64,000 nucleotides of DNA from assembly GCF_003443895.1 (NCBI RefSeq), contig NZ_QQOA01000012.1, forward strand, positions 149,340 through 213,339, in the 5' to 3' direction. This DNA is from Paraburkholderia phosphatilytica. GTDB lineage: Bacteria; Pseudomonadota; Gammaproteobacteria; Burkholderiales; Burkholderiaceae. Numbering within the stretch: the stretch's first letter is position 1; every line of letters begins with the position of its first letter. A model generated the notes under the pieces. It saw only the letters and a list, made by a program, of their open reading frames with translations. It ran no database searches and was not told where the DNA came from. The position numbers were made by a program, and so were the translations under genes. Shown piece after piece: positions 36,164-44,897 of this stretch.

Positions 36164-37267
36164 TCAATGGCCCACCGCGATCGCGCGGCGGCGCACCCGG
36201 TAGTTGACGAACAGGTCCGCGCCGAGCAGGCAGAACAGCAGCAGGCCCTGGAACACGCCCGATAGCGCCTGCGGCAGCTGCATCGAGGTCTGCACCGCTT
36301 CGCCGCCCAGGTACAGCAGCGCCATCAGCAGGCTCGCGAGCACGATGCCGACCGGATGCAGCCGCCCGACGAACACGACGATGATCGCGGTGAAGCCGTA
36401 ACCCGGCGACCACGTAGCCTGCAGCTGGCCGATCGGACCGGCGATCTCGCCCATCCCCGCCAGGCCCGCGAGACCGCCGCTGATCAGCAGCGACATCCAC
36501 ACCGTCTTGCGATCGGAGAAGCCCGCGTAGCGCGCGGCGAGCGGCGCGAGACCACCGACGTTCATCCGGAAGCCCGCGAAGCTCTTGCGCATGAAGAACC
36601 ACACGCACGGAATCGCGACGAGCGTGATGAAGATCGAAGCGTTCAGACGCGTACCGCGCAGCAGTTTCCAGCGCCAGTCGCCGCCGAAGGTCGGATACAG
36701 CGCGTCGCCGCTGAACATCTCCGAGAGCGGGAAGTTCATTCCCTGCGGATCGCGCCACGGGCCGCTGACGAGCCAGATCAGGAGCTGCGTCGCGACGTAG
36801 GTGAGCATCAGGCTCGTGAGGATTTCGTTGGTGTTGAAGCGCGTTTTCAGGAACGCGGGAATCGCGGCCCACAGCATGCCGCCGAGCGCGCCCGCGATCA
36901 TCATCGTGAAGAGGATCCACCCACCGCTCGCCTGATCGAAGTGGATCGCGACGCCGCTCGCCGCGATGCCGCCGAGCAGCATCTGCCCTTCGGCGCCGAT
37001 GTTCCAGACGTTCGCGCGATAGCCGATCGCGAGCCCCAGGCCGATCAGGCACAGCGGCGACGCCTTCAGCAGCAGTTCGGACCAGCCGTTCATGCTGGAC
37101 AGCGGTTCGATGAAGAACGCGGTCATCGCCTGCACGGGATCGCGGCCGACGAGGCCGAAGATCGCGAAGCCGATCGCGAGCGTGAGGAGCGCGGCGATCA
37201 GCGGCACAGCGAGCTGCATCGTGCGGGATGGCGAAGTGCGCGCTTCGAGTCGGTACGGAAGCATCAT
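36164..37267 (-). CDS. ABC transporter permease (purine/nucleoside type)
   Basis: A 367-residue inner-membrane protein of the YufP/NupP type. It has about eight to ten helices, with the conserved YRANVWNIGAEGQMLLG, FNTNEILTSLMLTYVA and WSPGYGFTAIIVVFVGRLHP. It is the first permease after the ATPase gene. The two adjacent ATGs at 37267 and 37264 are both possible; 37267 was chosen. The same frame runs open upstream through the ATPase gene, but that is antiphase reading. Confidence 0.92.
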   Translation of the reverse strand: MMLPYRLEARTSPSRTMQLAVPLIAALLTLAIGFAIFGLVGRDPVQAMTAFFIEPLSSMNGWSELLLKASPLCLIGLGLAIGYRANVWNIGAEGQMLLGGIAASGVAIHFDQASGGWILFTMMIAGALGGMLWAAIPAFLKTRFNTNEILTSLMLTYVATQLLIWLVSGPWRDPQGMNFPLSEMFSGDALYPTFGGDWRWKLLRGTRLNASIFITLVAIPCVWFFMRKSFAGFRMNVGGLAPLAARYAGFSDRKTVWMSLLISGGLAGLAGMGEIAGPIGQLQATWSPGYGFTAIIVVFVGRLHPVGIVLASLLMALLYLGGEAVQTSMQLPQALSGVFQGLLLFCLLGADLFVNYRVRRRAIAVGH

Positions 37268-37359
37268 GCGTAGCGTGTGAGTGGGTGTAAGTGGTGCTTC
37301 GTTGTTCGGGTATCGGCGTGCGTGCGCCGATGGTGCTGCGTTCAGACTCAAACTCAGAC

Positions 37360-38976
37360 TCAGACGTGCGCGGGCGCTTCCTCCGCGGGCGGCGCGGCGC
37401 GCTCGCCGAACAGGCCCGCCATCCAGCGGCCGATCTCTTCGGCATTGGTCGCGCCCGTCGCGCGCACGGGCGACAGTCTGCCGCGCGCGAGCACTGCGAG
37501 TCGATCGCAGATGTCGAAGAGTTCCTCGAGCTCCTCGGAGATCACGAGGATCGCGACGCCGCGCGCCGACAGGTCGAGCAGCTGCTGACGGATGAACGCC
37601 GCCGCGCCGACGTCGACGCCCCACGTGGGCTGCGCGACCACCAGCACCTGCGGCGCCTGCAGAATCTCGCGGCCCACGATGTACTTCTGCAGGTTGCCGC
37701 CCGACAGACTCTGCGCGAGCGCTTCGGTGCCGCCGCAACGCACGTCGAACGACTCGATGCAGCGCGCGGCGAACGCGCGCATCGCGCGTGCGTTGATCCA
37801 GCCGCCCTTCACCATCTTCTGCCCGCGATGCGCGGTAAGCAGCCCGTTTTCGGCAAGCGACATCGCCGGCACCGCACCGCGGCCCAGACGCTCTTCCGGC
37901 ACGAACGCGAAGCCGAGCGCACGGCGCGCGCCGGCGTTGAGCTTGCCCGCGGCCTTGCCGCAGATCGAGATGGCGTCGTGCTGCGCGATGCGGCGCTCGC
38001 CAGACAACGCCGCGAGCAGCTCCGCCTGGCCGTTGCCCGACACGCCCGCGATGCCGAAGATCTCGCCGGCATGCACCGAGAACGACACGTCGTCGAGCGA
38101 GGTGCCGAACGGGTCTTCGCTCGCGACGCTCAGATGCTGCACGTCGAGCCGGATTTCGCCCGGCGTATGCGCGCGGCGCTCGTAGTCCGGCAGCGAATGG
38201 CCGACCATCAGTTGCGCGAGCGACGCATGCGTCTCTTCGCGCGGAATCACGCGGCCCGTTAGGCGGCCGCCGCGCATCACGGTCGCGACGTCGCACAGTT
38301 CCTGGATCTCGTCGAGCTTGTGGCTGATGTAGAGAATGCTGCAACCTTCGGACGCGAGACGCCTCAATGTCGTGAACAGCTTGCGCACCGCCTGCGGCGT
38401 CAGCACCGAGGTCGGCTCGTCCATGATCAGCAGACGCGGGTTCTGCAGCAGGCAGCGCACGATTTCCACCCGCTGCCGCTCGCCGACCGTGAGACTGTGC
38501 ACGTGCCGCTGCGGATCGATGTCGAGCCCGTAGTCCGCCGATACTTCGCGGATACGCTTGCCGAGCGTCTTCAGGTCGAAGGGTTCGTCGAGCGCGAGCG
38601 CGATGTTTTCGGCAACCGTCAGCGTCTCGAACAGCGAGAAATGCTGGAACACCATGCCGACGCCGAGCCGCCGCGCGGCCGCCGGATTCGCGATCTCCAC
38701 GACTTCGCCTTCCCAGCGGATCTCGCCCGCATCCGGACGCACGGCGCCGTAGATGATTTTCATCAGCGTGCTCTTGCCGGCGCCGTTCTCGCCGAGCACC
38801 GCGTGAATCTCGCCGGGCGCGACGACGAGACTGACGTCGTCGTTCGCACGTACCGACGGGTACTGCTTCGTGATGCCGGCCAGCGCGAGGCGCGGCACGT
38901 TGCCCGCCGCGCCGCCTGTTGCCGATGCAGCGCCCGATGCCATAGCGTTGCCGCTGTTGGTGGATGAATCGCCCAT
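37360..38976 (-). CDS. ABC transporter ATP-binding protein, duplicated cassettes (YufO/NupO type)
   Basis: A 538-residue ATPase with two nucleotide-binding domains. The N-terminal half has Walker A LGENGAGKST, signature LTVGERQR and Walker B LLIMDEPTSVL. The C-terminal half has a degenerate P-loop region (GIAGVSGNGQ), signature LSGGNLQK and VLVVAQPTWGVDVG. That asymmetry is usual in the RbsA/YufO group. It energises the two permeases downstream. The ATG at 38976 was chosen; it has a weak Shine-Dalgarno. It is the first gene of the operon, divergent from the LysR gene at 39211. Confidence 0.91.
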   Translation of the reverse strand: MGDSSTNSGNAMASGAASATGGAAGNVPRLALAGITKQYPSVRANDDVSLVVAPGEIHAVLGENGAGKSTLMKIIYGAVRPDAGEIRWEGEVVEIANPAAARRLGVGMVFQHFSLFETLTVAENIALALDEPFDLKTLGKRIREVSADYGLDIDPQRHVHSLTVGERQRVEIVRCLLQNPRLLIMDEPTSVLTPQAVRKLFTTLRRLASEGCSILYISHKLDEIQELCDVATVMRGGRLTGRVIPREETHASLAQLMVGHSLPDYERRAHTPGEIRLDVQHLSVASEDPFGTSLDDVSFSVHAGEIFGIAGVSGNGQAELLAALSGERRIAQHDAISICGKAAGKLNAGARRALGFAFVPEERLGRGAVPAMSLAENGLLTAHRGQKMVKGGWINARAMRAFAARCIESFDVRCGGTEALAQSLSGGNLQKYIVGREILQAPQVLVVAQPTWGVDVGAAAFIRQQLLDLSARGVAILVISEELEELFDICDRLAVLARGRLSPVRATGATNAEEIGRWMAGLFGERAAPPAEEAPAHV

Positions 38977-39154
38977 GTCTTTTCGATGTTCGCTATGACT
39001 GCCCGCGCCTGCCGGTCCCTTCGCAAGCGCGGGGTGCCGGGTGACAATACCGAATCCGCTGCGCCCCGTCGAGTTGCCAAAAATCCCCGCTAAGCCCCGC
39101 CACACCTTGCTTTGCGGGTAAGCCACTCTTGACGGCGCCCCGTCTTCATATTAA

Positions 39155-39197
39155 AAACCATATACCCCAGAGACCGCTCGATCAGCCAAACCATATA
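39155..39197. promoter_or_regulatory. Direct repeat AAACCATATA, 33 bp apart, in a divergent promoter
   Basis: AAACCATATA occurs at 39155-39164 and again at 39188-39197, about three helical turns apart, inside the 234-bp spacer between the ABC operon and the LysR gene. The AT-rich copies stand out from the GC-rich background. They are a candidate regulator site, possibly for the adjacent LysR protein. Confidence 0.45.
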
Positions 39198-39210
39198 ATT
39201 CGGAGAAGTC

Positions 39211-40143
39211 ATGAGTCAGCAACGCGAGGCGATCGACACCTACCTCTTGCGCGTCCTTCACACCTTGTTGATGGAGCGCAGCGTCACCCGCGCCGCGGTG
39301 AAGCTCAACCAGTCGCAACCCGCGATCAGCGCCGCGCTGCGCCGCCTGCGCGACATCACCGGCGACCCGCTGCTGGTGCGCGGCAAGTCCGGCATGGTGC
39401 CCACCGAATACGGACTGCGCCTCCTCGAGCCGGTGCAGAACGCGCTGCGTGAAATCGAGCGCATCCGCTTCCAGCAGCACAACTTCGATCCGGCCACATC
39501 GATCCGCTGCTACCGGATCGGCTGCCCCGATTACCTCAACGTGCTGTTCGTGCCGACCGTCGTCGAACGCTTCCGGCAGGCCGCGCCGAACGCGACGCTC
39601 GAATTCCACTCGCTCGGCCCCGCGTTCGACTACGAGCTCGCGCTCGAGGACGGCAAGCTCGACATCGTGGTCGGCAACTGGCCGGAGCCGCCCGAGCAGC
39701 TGCACCTGTCGAACCTGTTCGTCGACCAGATCGTCTGCCTGATGAGCAACACGCATCCGTTCGCGAAGCGCGGCGGCCTGACGCTCGACCAGTACCTGAA
39801 CGCGCCGCATCTCGCGCCCACGCCGTACTCGGTCGGCCAGCGCGGCGCGATCGACGTGCATCTCGCGCGCGAACGGCTGAAGCGCCACGTGGTCGTCACG
39901 CTGCCGTACTTCAATCTCGCGCCGTACGTGCTGATCAAGTCCGACCTGATCTTCACGACCACGCGCCTGTTCGCCGACCATTACGCGAAGTTCCTGCCGC
40001 TCACCGTCGTGCCGGCGCCGCTCGACTTCCCGCCGATGCAGTACTACCAGCTGTGGCATGAGCGCTGTCACTATTCGGACGAAGTACGTTGGCTGAGGAG
40101 CCTCGTCGCCGAAGCGACGAGGACCCTGATCGATAAGCCTTGA
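39211..40143 (+). CDS. LysR-family transcriptional regulator of the purine region
   Basis: A 310-residue regulator. The HTH spans about 8-67 (VLHTLLMERSVTRAAVKLNQSQPAISAALRRLR shows the recognition helix SQPAIS), followed by an effector domain. It belongs to the NodD/LeuO-like group with a C-terminal part rich in aromatic residues (YYQLWHERCHYS). It is divergent from the BMP ABC operon and convergent with the 8-oxoguanine deaminase gene, so it is a likely regulator of purine import or use. GGAG precedes the ATG. Confidence 0.9.
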   Translation: MSQQREAIDTYLLRVLHTLLMERSVTRAAVKLNQSQPAISAALRRLRDITGDPLLVRGKSGMVPTEYGLRLLEPVQNALREIERIRFQQHNFDPATSIRCYRIGCPDYLNVLFVPTVVERFRQAAPNATLEFHSLGPAFDYELALEDGKLDIVVGNWPEPPEQLHLSNLFVDQIVCLMSNTHPFAKRGGLTLDQYLNAPHLAPTPYSVGQRGAIDVHLARERLKRHVVVTLPYFNLAPYVLIKSDLIFTTTRLFADHYAKFLPLTVVPAPLDFPPMQYYQLWHERCHYSDEVRWLRSLVAEATRTLIDKP

Positions 40144-40176
40144 TGCTGTGTTGCTGTTGCGTTCGCGTTTGTGGCG

Positions 40177-41601
40177 CTACCGTGCCGCTTCCACCAGTTG
40201 CCTCGCAAGCCGGTTGTGCCGCTCGATCACGGGACCGAGTTCGAGCGTGCTCAGCACGCCGTCCTTGACCACGACCTTGCCGCCGATCACGCTCGTCGAC
40301 ACCTGCGACGGCGCGCAGAATACCAGCGCCGCAACCGGGTCGTGCAATGCGCCCGCGAACAGCGGCTGGCGCAGGTCGAACGATACGAAATCCGCGGCCA
40401 TGCCCGGCGCCAGCGCGCCGATGTCGTCGCGGTTCAGCACCTTCGCGCCGCCGAGCGTCGCGATTTCGAGCGCCTCGCGCGCGGTCATCGCATCCGGCCC
40501 GAATCCGACCCGCTGCAACAGCAATGCCTGACGCACTTCCGCGACCATCTGCGCGCCGTCGTTGGACGCCGAACCATCGACGCCGAGCCCGACCGGCACG
40601 CCCGCCGCGCGCATCTTCTTCACCGGCGCGATGCCCGACGCGAGCCGCATGTTCGAGCACGGGCAATGCGCGACGCCGGTGCCGGTGCGCGCGAACAGCG
40701 CGATGCCCGCCTCGTCGAGCTGCACACAGTGCGCGTGCCACACGTCGTGCCCAACCCAGCCGAGATCTTCCGCATATTCGGCGGGCGTCATGCCGAACTT
40801 CTCGCGGCTGTACGCAATGTCGTTCACGTTCTCCGCGAGATGCGTATGCAGCGACACGCCATACTGCCGCGCGAGCGCCGCCGAATCGCGCATCAGGCCC
40901 TGGCTCACCGAAAACGGCGAACACGGCGCGACGACGACGCGCAGCATCGCGTAGCGGCCATCGTCGTGGTACGTCTCGATCAGGCGCTGCGTATCGTTCA
41001 GGACGTCCGCTTCGCGCTCGACGACGCTGTCCGGCGGCAGACCGCCGTCTTTCTGTCCGACGCTCATGCTGCCGCGGCTCGCATGGAAGCGCATGCCGAT
41101 CTGACGCGCCGCGCGGATGCTGTCGTCGAGCCGGCTGCCGTTCGGGTAGATGTACAGATGGTCGCTCGACGTGGTGCAGCCGGACAGCAGCAGCTCCGCC
41201 ATCGCGGTAAGCGTCGACACCTCGATCATCTCGGGCGTCAGATGCGCCCAGACCTTGTACAGATTCGTCAGCCAGCCGAACAGCTCGGCGTCCTGCGCGG
41301 CGGGCACCGCCCGCGTCAGGCTCTGATACATGTGGTGATGCGTGTTCACGAGGCCCGGAATCACCAGATGGCCGCGTAGGTCGAGGATTTCGTCTGCCGT
41401 ATCGGGCAGCTCCGCCGTCGGGCCGACCGCGACGATCCGGTTGTCCTCGATGAAGAGGCCCGCGTCGCGCAGTTCGCGCCGGGCGCCATCCATCGTCACG
41501 AGCGCGTCCGCGTGGCGGACCAGCATCGTCCTGCCGGGCTGCTTGCCGGGCTGGCTCGGTAGGCCCGCGCCGTCATTCATGGGTGTGTGCAGCATCGTCA
41601 T
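40177..41601 (-). CDS. 8-oxoguanine deaminase (amidohydrolase superfamily)
   Basis: A 474-residue TIM-barrel amidohydrolase. Metal ligands are visible in the NTHHHMYQSL motif (HxH type), HTHLAEN, HAHCVQLDE and the catalytic Asp in GLGVDGSASND. The NTHHHMYQSLTRAVP and SSDHLYIYPNG segments match the 8-oxoguanine deaminase branch that converts 8-oxoguanine to urate and ammonia, distinct from guanine deaminase. The product urate is the substrate of PuuD nearby. The ATG at 41601 has GGAG six bases upstream. Confidence 0.87.
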   Translation of the reverse strand: MTMLHTPMNDGAGLPSQPGKQPGRTMLVRHADALVTMDGARRELRDAGLFIEDNRIVAVGPTAELPDTADEILDLRGHLVIPGLVNTHHHMYQSLTRAVPAAQDAELFGWLTNLYKVWAHLTPEMIEVSTLTAMAELLLSGCTTSSDHLYIYPNGSRLDDSIRAARQIGMRFHASRGSMSVGQKDGGLPPDSVVEREADVLNDTQRLIETYHDDGRYAMLRVVVAPCSPFSVSQGLMRDSAALARQYGVSLHTHLAENVNDIAYSREKFGMTPAEYAEDLGWVGHDVWHAHCVQLDEAGIALFARTGTGVAHCPCSNMRLASGIAPVKKMRAAGVPVGLGVDGSASNDGAQMVAEVRQALLLQRVGFGPDAMTAREALEIATLGGAKVLNRDDIGALAPGMAADFVSFDLRQPLFAGALHDPVAALVFCAPSQVSTSVIGGKVVVKDGVLSTLELGPVIERHNRLARQLVEAAR

Positions 41602-42172
41602 TCGTCACTCCGCTCCAAGTCTGCCTGCGTGCAGCGTTTCCGTGCTGATATGCAAGCCTTGTAAAGCCAATCCGAACGCGATGCAGGCAGCGCGCCTGAC
41701 CAACCGCGCCGCCGCGTCCCGTTCGGACGCCGTTGGCCCGGTTACCCAGCGCACGGCGCCGTCTTCGGGACGCGCAGCCGCGCTGCGCATGGACGTAACC
41801 TTCAGGGGCCAAAAATGCGCTGGCAATTCACCCCCGTGCGATACCGGGGTTCACGCGCACCATATAACGGCTATTTTTGGCGCCGGTAGCATCGGGACGC
41901 GGCGCTCGGCCTGATGCACTGCACGATCGTGCAGTCTGCATGCGCTGCGGTGGTGACGGGCGCTCATGTGCGCGGCATTATCTTTCCTATCGCTCGCGTT
42001 GCGCGGGCCCCATCGTTCTTACAATCACTCCCACGGCGCTCTCTTCGATCCGCCGACGGGTATGTAGCCACTGACGTGGAGCCTCGATCCGCCGCCAACG
42101 CAAAGCAACATGCGTGATCGGATCGGACCGCCGCCGAAACCTCGCAAACCTCGCATACAAGGAACACTGCGA
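41602..42172. other. Intergenic region between deaminase and uraH
   Basis: 571 bp carrying the divergent promoters of the deaminase gene (minus) and uraH-puuD (plus). Apart from the 18-bp palindrome at 41918-41935, listed separately, I find no gene. Short frames here have poor codon bias. Confidence 0.4.
41918..41935. promoter_or_regulatory. Perfect 18-bp palindrome ACTGCACGATCGTGCAGT
   Basis: The 18-bp sequence equals its own reverse complement and lies about mid-way in the divergent spacer between 8-oxoguanine deaminase and uraH. Flanking TGC and GCA triplets extend the symmetry loosely. It is a strong operator candidate for a dimeric regulator of purine degradation. Confidence 0.55.
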
Positions 42173-42526
42173 ATGGGCAAGCTCACTACCCACGTGCTCG
42201 ACACCGCGAACGGCCGTCCCGGCGCGGGCATCAAGGTCGAACTCTTCGCGCTCGTCGGCGACACGCGCCGCGCGCTGAAAACCACCACCACCAACGACGA
42301 CGGACGCTGCAACGAGCCGCTGCTCGAAGGCGCCGCGCTCGTCGCGGGCGAATACGAACTCGTGTTCCATGCGGGCGACTACTTCGCCGCCGCCGGCGCG
42401 AAGGTACCGGAGCCGCGCTTCGTCGATCGCGTCGTGCTGCGCTTCGGCATCGCCGACGCCAGCTCGCACTATCACGTGCCGCTACTCGTGTCGCCGTGGT
42501 CGTACAGCACCTATCGCGGCAGCTGA
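42173..42526 (+). CDS. uraH: 5-hydroxyisourate hydrolase (transthyretin-like)
   Basis: A 117-residue enzyme hydrolysing 5-hydroxyisourate to OHCU. The family signatures are THVLDTANGRPGAGI at the N-terminus, an Arg in ALVGDTRRAL and the C-terminal HYHVPLLVSPWSYSTYRGS with the YRGS end that separates UraH from transthyretin. The ATG at 42173 starts MGKLTTHVLD; the frame extends upstream to 42110. It is followed 159 bp later by puuD on the same strand. Confidence 0.95.
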   Translation: MGKLTTHVLDTANGRPGAGIKVELFALVGDTRRALKTTTTNDDGRCNEPLLEGAALVAGEYELVFHAGDYFAAAGAKVPEPRFVDRVVLRFGIADASSHYHVPLLVSPWSYSTYRGS

Positions 42527-42685
42527 GTTCCGCACATAACGCAGCCTTAGCGAACCGGACACCCCGGCTGGCGCATGCGACGAACGCCGCTTTTTGCAGG
42601 TGAATCGCGCAGCCCATCCCCGCAGTCAGCACAGCGACCCCGAACGAACGTCGCGCGCCCCAACGAATGAGAAGTGGAGGAGTAC

Positions 42686-43879
42686 ATGGAAGGCTTTATC
42701 ACCGACTGGCTGAACCTGGCGCTTCGCTGGTTTCACGTCATCGCCGCGATCGCGTGGATTGGCGAATCGTTTTACTTCGTCGCGCTGGACAACAGCCTGA
42801 AACCGCCGACGGACGCGAACCAGCGCCGCCGCGGCGTGTTCGGCGAACTGTGGCACGTGCACGGCGGCGGCTTCTACAACATGCAGAAGTACACCGTCGC
42901 GCCGCCCGAGATGCCGGACGACCTGCACTGGTCGAAGTGGCCGTCGTACACGACGTGGCTCTCCGGCTTCAGCCTCTTCACCGTGCTGTACCTGTACTCG
43001 CCCGAGACCTACCTGATCGATAAGAACGTGCTCGACATGGGCCCGGTCGTCGCGATCTTCTCGGCGCTCGGTTTCCTGATGGCCGGCTGGATCGTGTACG
43101 ACTCGCTGTGCCGCGTGCTCGGCAACAAGGACAAGCTGCTGGGCGTGTGCGTCGGCTTCTATGTGCTGATCGCGGCGTACCTCGCGTGCCATATCTTCGC
43201 GGGCCGCGCGGCGTACCTGATCATGGGAGCGATGCTGGCCACGATCATGTCGGCGAACGTGTTCTTCGTGATAATTCCGGGCCAGCGCAAAATGGTCGAT
43301 GCGATGCTCAAGGGCGACACGCCGAACCCGATCTACGGCAAGCGCGGCAAGCAGCGCTCGGTGCACAACACGTATTTCACGCTGCCGGTGGTGTTCGCGA
43401 TGCTGTCGAACCACTATGCGATGACGTACACGCATCCGTACAACTGGGCGGTGCTCGCGATCATCATGTTCGCTGGCGCGCTGATCCGCCAGTTCTTCGT
43501 GATGCGTCACCGCGGTCAGGTGCTGTGGTACCTGCCGGTGGCCGGCGTCGCGCTGATGGCGGGCGCACTGGCCTGGACGCTGCCGCATCCGGTCGTGCCG
43601 CAGGCCGAGGCCGCGAACGCGCCGAAGCTGAAGCTTGCCGACATCCAGCCGATCCTGACGCAGCGCTGCGCCGCGTGCCACTCCGCGCATCCAACGCTGA
43701 TGGGCAGCGCGCCGGCCGGCGTGCTGATGGATACGCCGGACGAGATCTCGCAGAACGCGCAGCGGATCTACCAGCAGGCGGTGTCGCTGAAGGCCATGCC
43801 GCTTGGCAACGTCACGCATATGACCGACGACGAGCGGCAGAAGATTGCCGCGTGGTTTGAAGGTGGGGCGGTGAAGTGA
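42686..43879 (+). CDS. puuD: Membrane urate oxidase/hydroxylase with C-terminal cytochrome c domain
   Basis: A 397-residue protein with about eight to nine transmembrane helices (DUF989/urate hydroxylase part) and a C-terminal heme-c domain with CAACH at 328-332 and a distal Met in LKAMPLGN. The N-terminal segment (LALRWFHVIAAIAWIGESFYF) contains conserved His residues. It oxidises urate to 5-hydroxyisourate, passing electrons through the cytochrome to the respiratory chain. The ATG at 42686 has GGAGG upstream; an in-frame GTG at 42674 lies in that Shine-Dalgarno. A terminator follows. Confidence 0.93.
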   Translation: MEGFITDWLNLALRWFHVIAAIAWIGESFYFVALDNSLKPPTDANQRRRGVFGELWHVHGGGFYNMQKYTVAPPEMPDDLHWSKWPSYTTWLSGFSLFTVLYLYSPETYLIDKNVLDMGPVVAIFSALGFLMAGWIVYDSLCRVLGNKDKLLGVCVGFYVLIAAYLACHIFAGRAAYLIMGAMLATIMSANVFFVIIPGQRKMVDAMLKGDTPNPIYGKRGKQRSVHNTYFTLPVVFAMLSNHYAMTYTHPYNWAVLAIIMFAGALIRQFFVMRHRGQVLWYLPVAGVALMAGALAWTLPHPVVPQAEAANAPKLKLADIQPILTQRCAACHSAHPTLMGSAPAGVLMDTPDEISQNAQRIYQQAVSLKAMPLGNVTHMTDDERQKIAAWFEGGAVK

Positions 43880-43950
43880 TTTTTGCTGCGGCGATTGCTG
43901 CTGGCGATTGAACGAAATCGCTGCGGTTGCAGGTTGTGGGTTGTAGAACG

Positions 43951-43988
43951 CGGGCTCTTCGAGGTAGTGAAGAGCCCGTTTTGTTTTT
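43951..43988 (+). terminator. Rho-independent terminator after puuD
   Basis: A perfect 10-bp stem CGGGCTCTTC/GAAGAGCCCG (43951-43960, 43969-43978) is followed by TTTTGTTTTT. It ends the uraH-puuD transcript and abuts the stop of the minus-strand hypothetical gene. Confidence 0.92.
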
Positions 43989-44309
43989 CTAGTTGCTGTT
44001 GTTGGTCAGCGCGTCGCGCCTTCGGTTCGCCCTACGCCGGCGGAGCATTTTCGTTGCGAACCAGAGCGCGGCTCCCACGGACATCCAGCTGGCGACTGTG
44101 ATCGTTAGCAGTCCCGATGTGGTGATGTTTTCCGGATCCCTGATGTCCTCGTTCCCGGTTCTGTCCAGCGTGAAGCGAATCGCTTCGCACATCCAGTCCG
44201 GCATCTCGGGAATGCAATCGGCGATCAGGTGTGAAAGCAGGAATCCGCCGAAGTAGGTCGTGGCGATGAAGAAAAGTACGCGGATAAAGGTCAGTAGTCT
44301 TCGTTTCAT
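43989..44309 (-). CDS. Small hypothetical membrane protein
   Basis: A 106-residue protein with two predicted membrane helices (about 8-27, FIRVLFFIATTYFGGFLLS, and about 66-86, LLTITVASWMSVGAALWFAT) separated by an acidic loop with two Cys (ADCIPEMPDWMC). A basic tail (RRRRANRRR) follows. I do not recognise a family. Codon use is less GC-biased than in the neighbours and the gene is wedged between two terminators facing opposite ways, so it looks like an accessory insertion in the purine region. Confidence 0.6.
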   Translation of the reverse strand: MKRRLLTFIRVLFFIATTYFGGFLLSHLIADCIPEMPDWMCEAIRFTLDRTGNEDIRDPENITTSGLLTITVASWMSVGAALWFATKMLRRRRANRRRDALTNNSN

Positions 44310-44322
44310 CGTCCCGAATCAG

Positions 44323-44355
44323 AATAAAAAAACGCCGGTCCTTTCGAACCGGCGT
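44323..44355 (-). terminator. Rho-independent terminator after allA
   Basis: On the minus strand the stem ACGCCGGT/ACCGGCGT (44348-44355 and 44332-44339, 8-nt loop) is followed by a T-rich run. It ends the alc-allA transcript. Confidence 0.88.
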
Positions 44356-44396
44356 ATCACCCAACTACTCAATACGACCTACGTGGATGCAGCGAA

Positions 44397-44897
44397 TCAG
44401 ACGGGCTGCGACTCCGTGAGCCACAGCGATTCCTTCAGATCCTGCTCGTTCAGATTCAACCCATCGCCGCCACGATCGACGACGATGAAATCGGTCACTT
44501 CGCCGAGCGCCAGCAGCGGATGGTGCCACACGCCCTTCGCGTAGTTGACGCCCTGCCAGCCGCTCGTGACGAACGCGCGGATCTTCGATTCGTCGAGCTC
44601 GCCCGCCGGCGCGACGACGACCAGATACGGCTTGTCGTTGAGCGGCACGAACGCCTGCGAACCGAGCGGATGGCGCTCGAGCATCTTCACCTCGAACGGC
44701 AGCGAACGCGGTTCGCCACGGAACAGGTTGACGAGCGGACGGCCGCTTTCATCGGCAATATCTATTTTCGCGAGATCGTGAAAGCGGATCGTCGTGCCGA
44801 GATTGATCGGAATCTGTTTCGCGCCTTCGAGTTCGATCACGTCGCCGAACGGGGCGAACGCCTGCTTCGTCAGCGCTTCGACGCGCAGTTTTTTCAT
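44397..44897 (-). CDS. allA: Ureidoglycolate lyase
   Basis: A 166-residue enzyme splitting ureidoglycolate into glyoxylate and urea. Family motifs are [11 protein letters not shown] near the N-terminus, [20 protein letters not shown] in the middle and [21 protein letters not shown]. The ATG at 44897 overlaps the alc stop by 4 bp (ATGA), so the two are translationally coupled. A GTG five codons upstream is possible but lies within alc. Confidence 0.94.
   Translation of the reverse strand: MKKLRVEALTKQAFAPFGDVIELEGAKQIPINLGTTIRFHDLAKIDIADESGRPLVNLFRGEPRSLPFEVKMLERHPLGSQAFVPLNDKPYLVVVAPAGELDESKIRAFVTSGWQGVNYAKGVWHHPLLALGEVTDFIVVDRGGDGLNLNEQDLKESLWLTESQPV

Noticed and set aside
37268..38344. Upstream extension of the permease frame (36164-37267) to 38344
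   Set aside because: The permease motifs begin only at 37267; the extension overlaps the ATPase gene in another frame and is Arg-rich low-information sequence.
39194..39199. TATAAT as a -10 box for the LysR gene at 39211
   Set aside because: It lies only 11 bp from the start codon, would leave a leader of a few bases and overlap the Shine-Dalgarno, and no matching -35 hexamer is visible.
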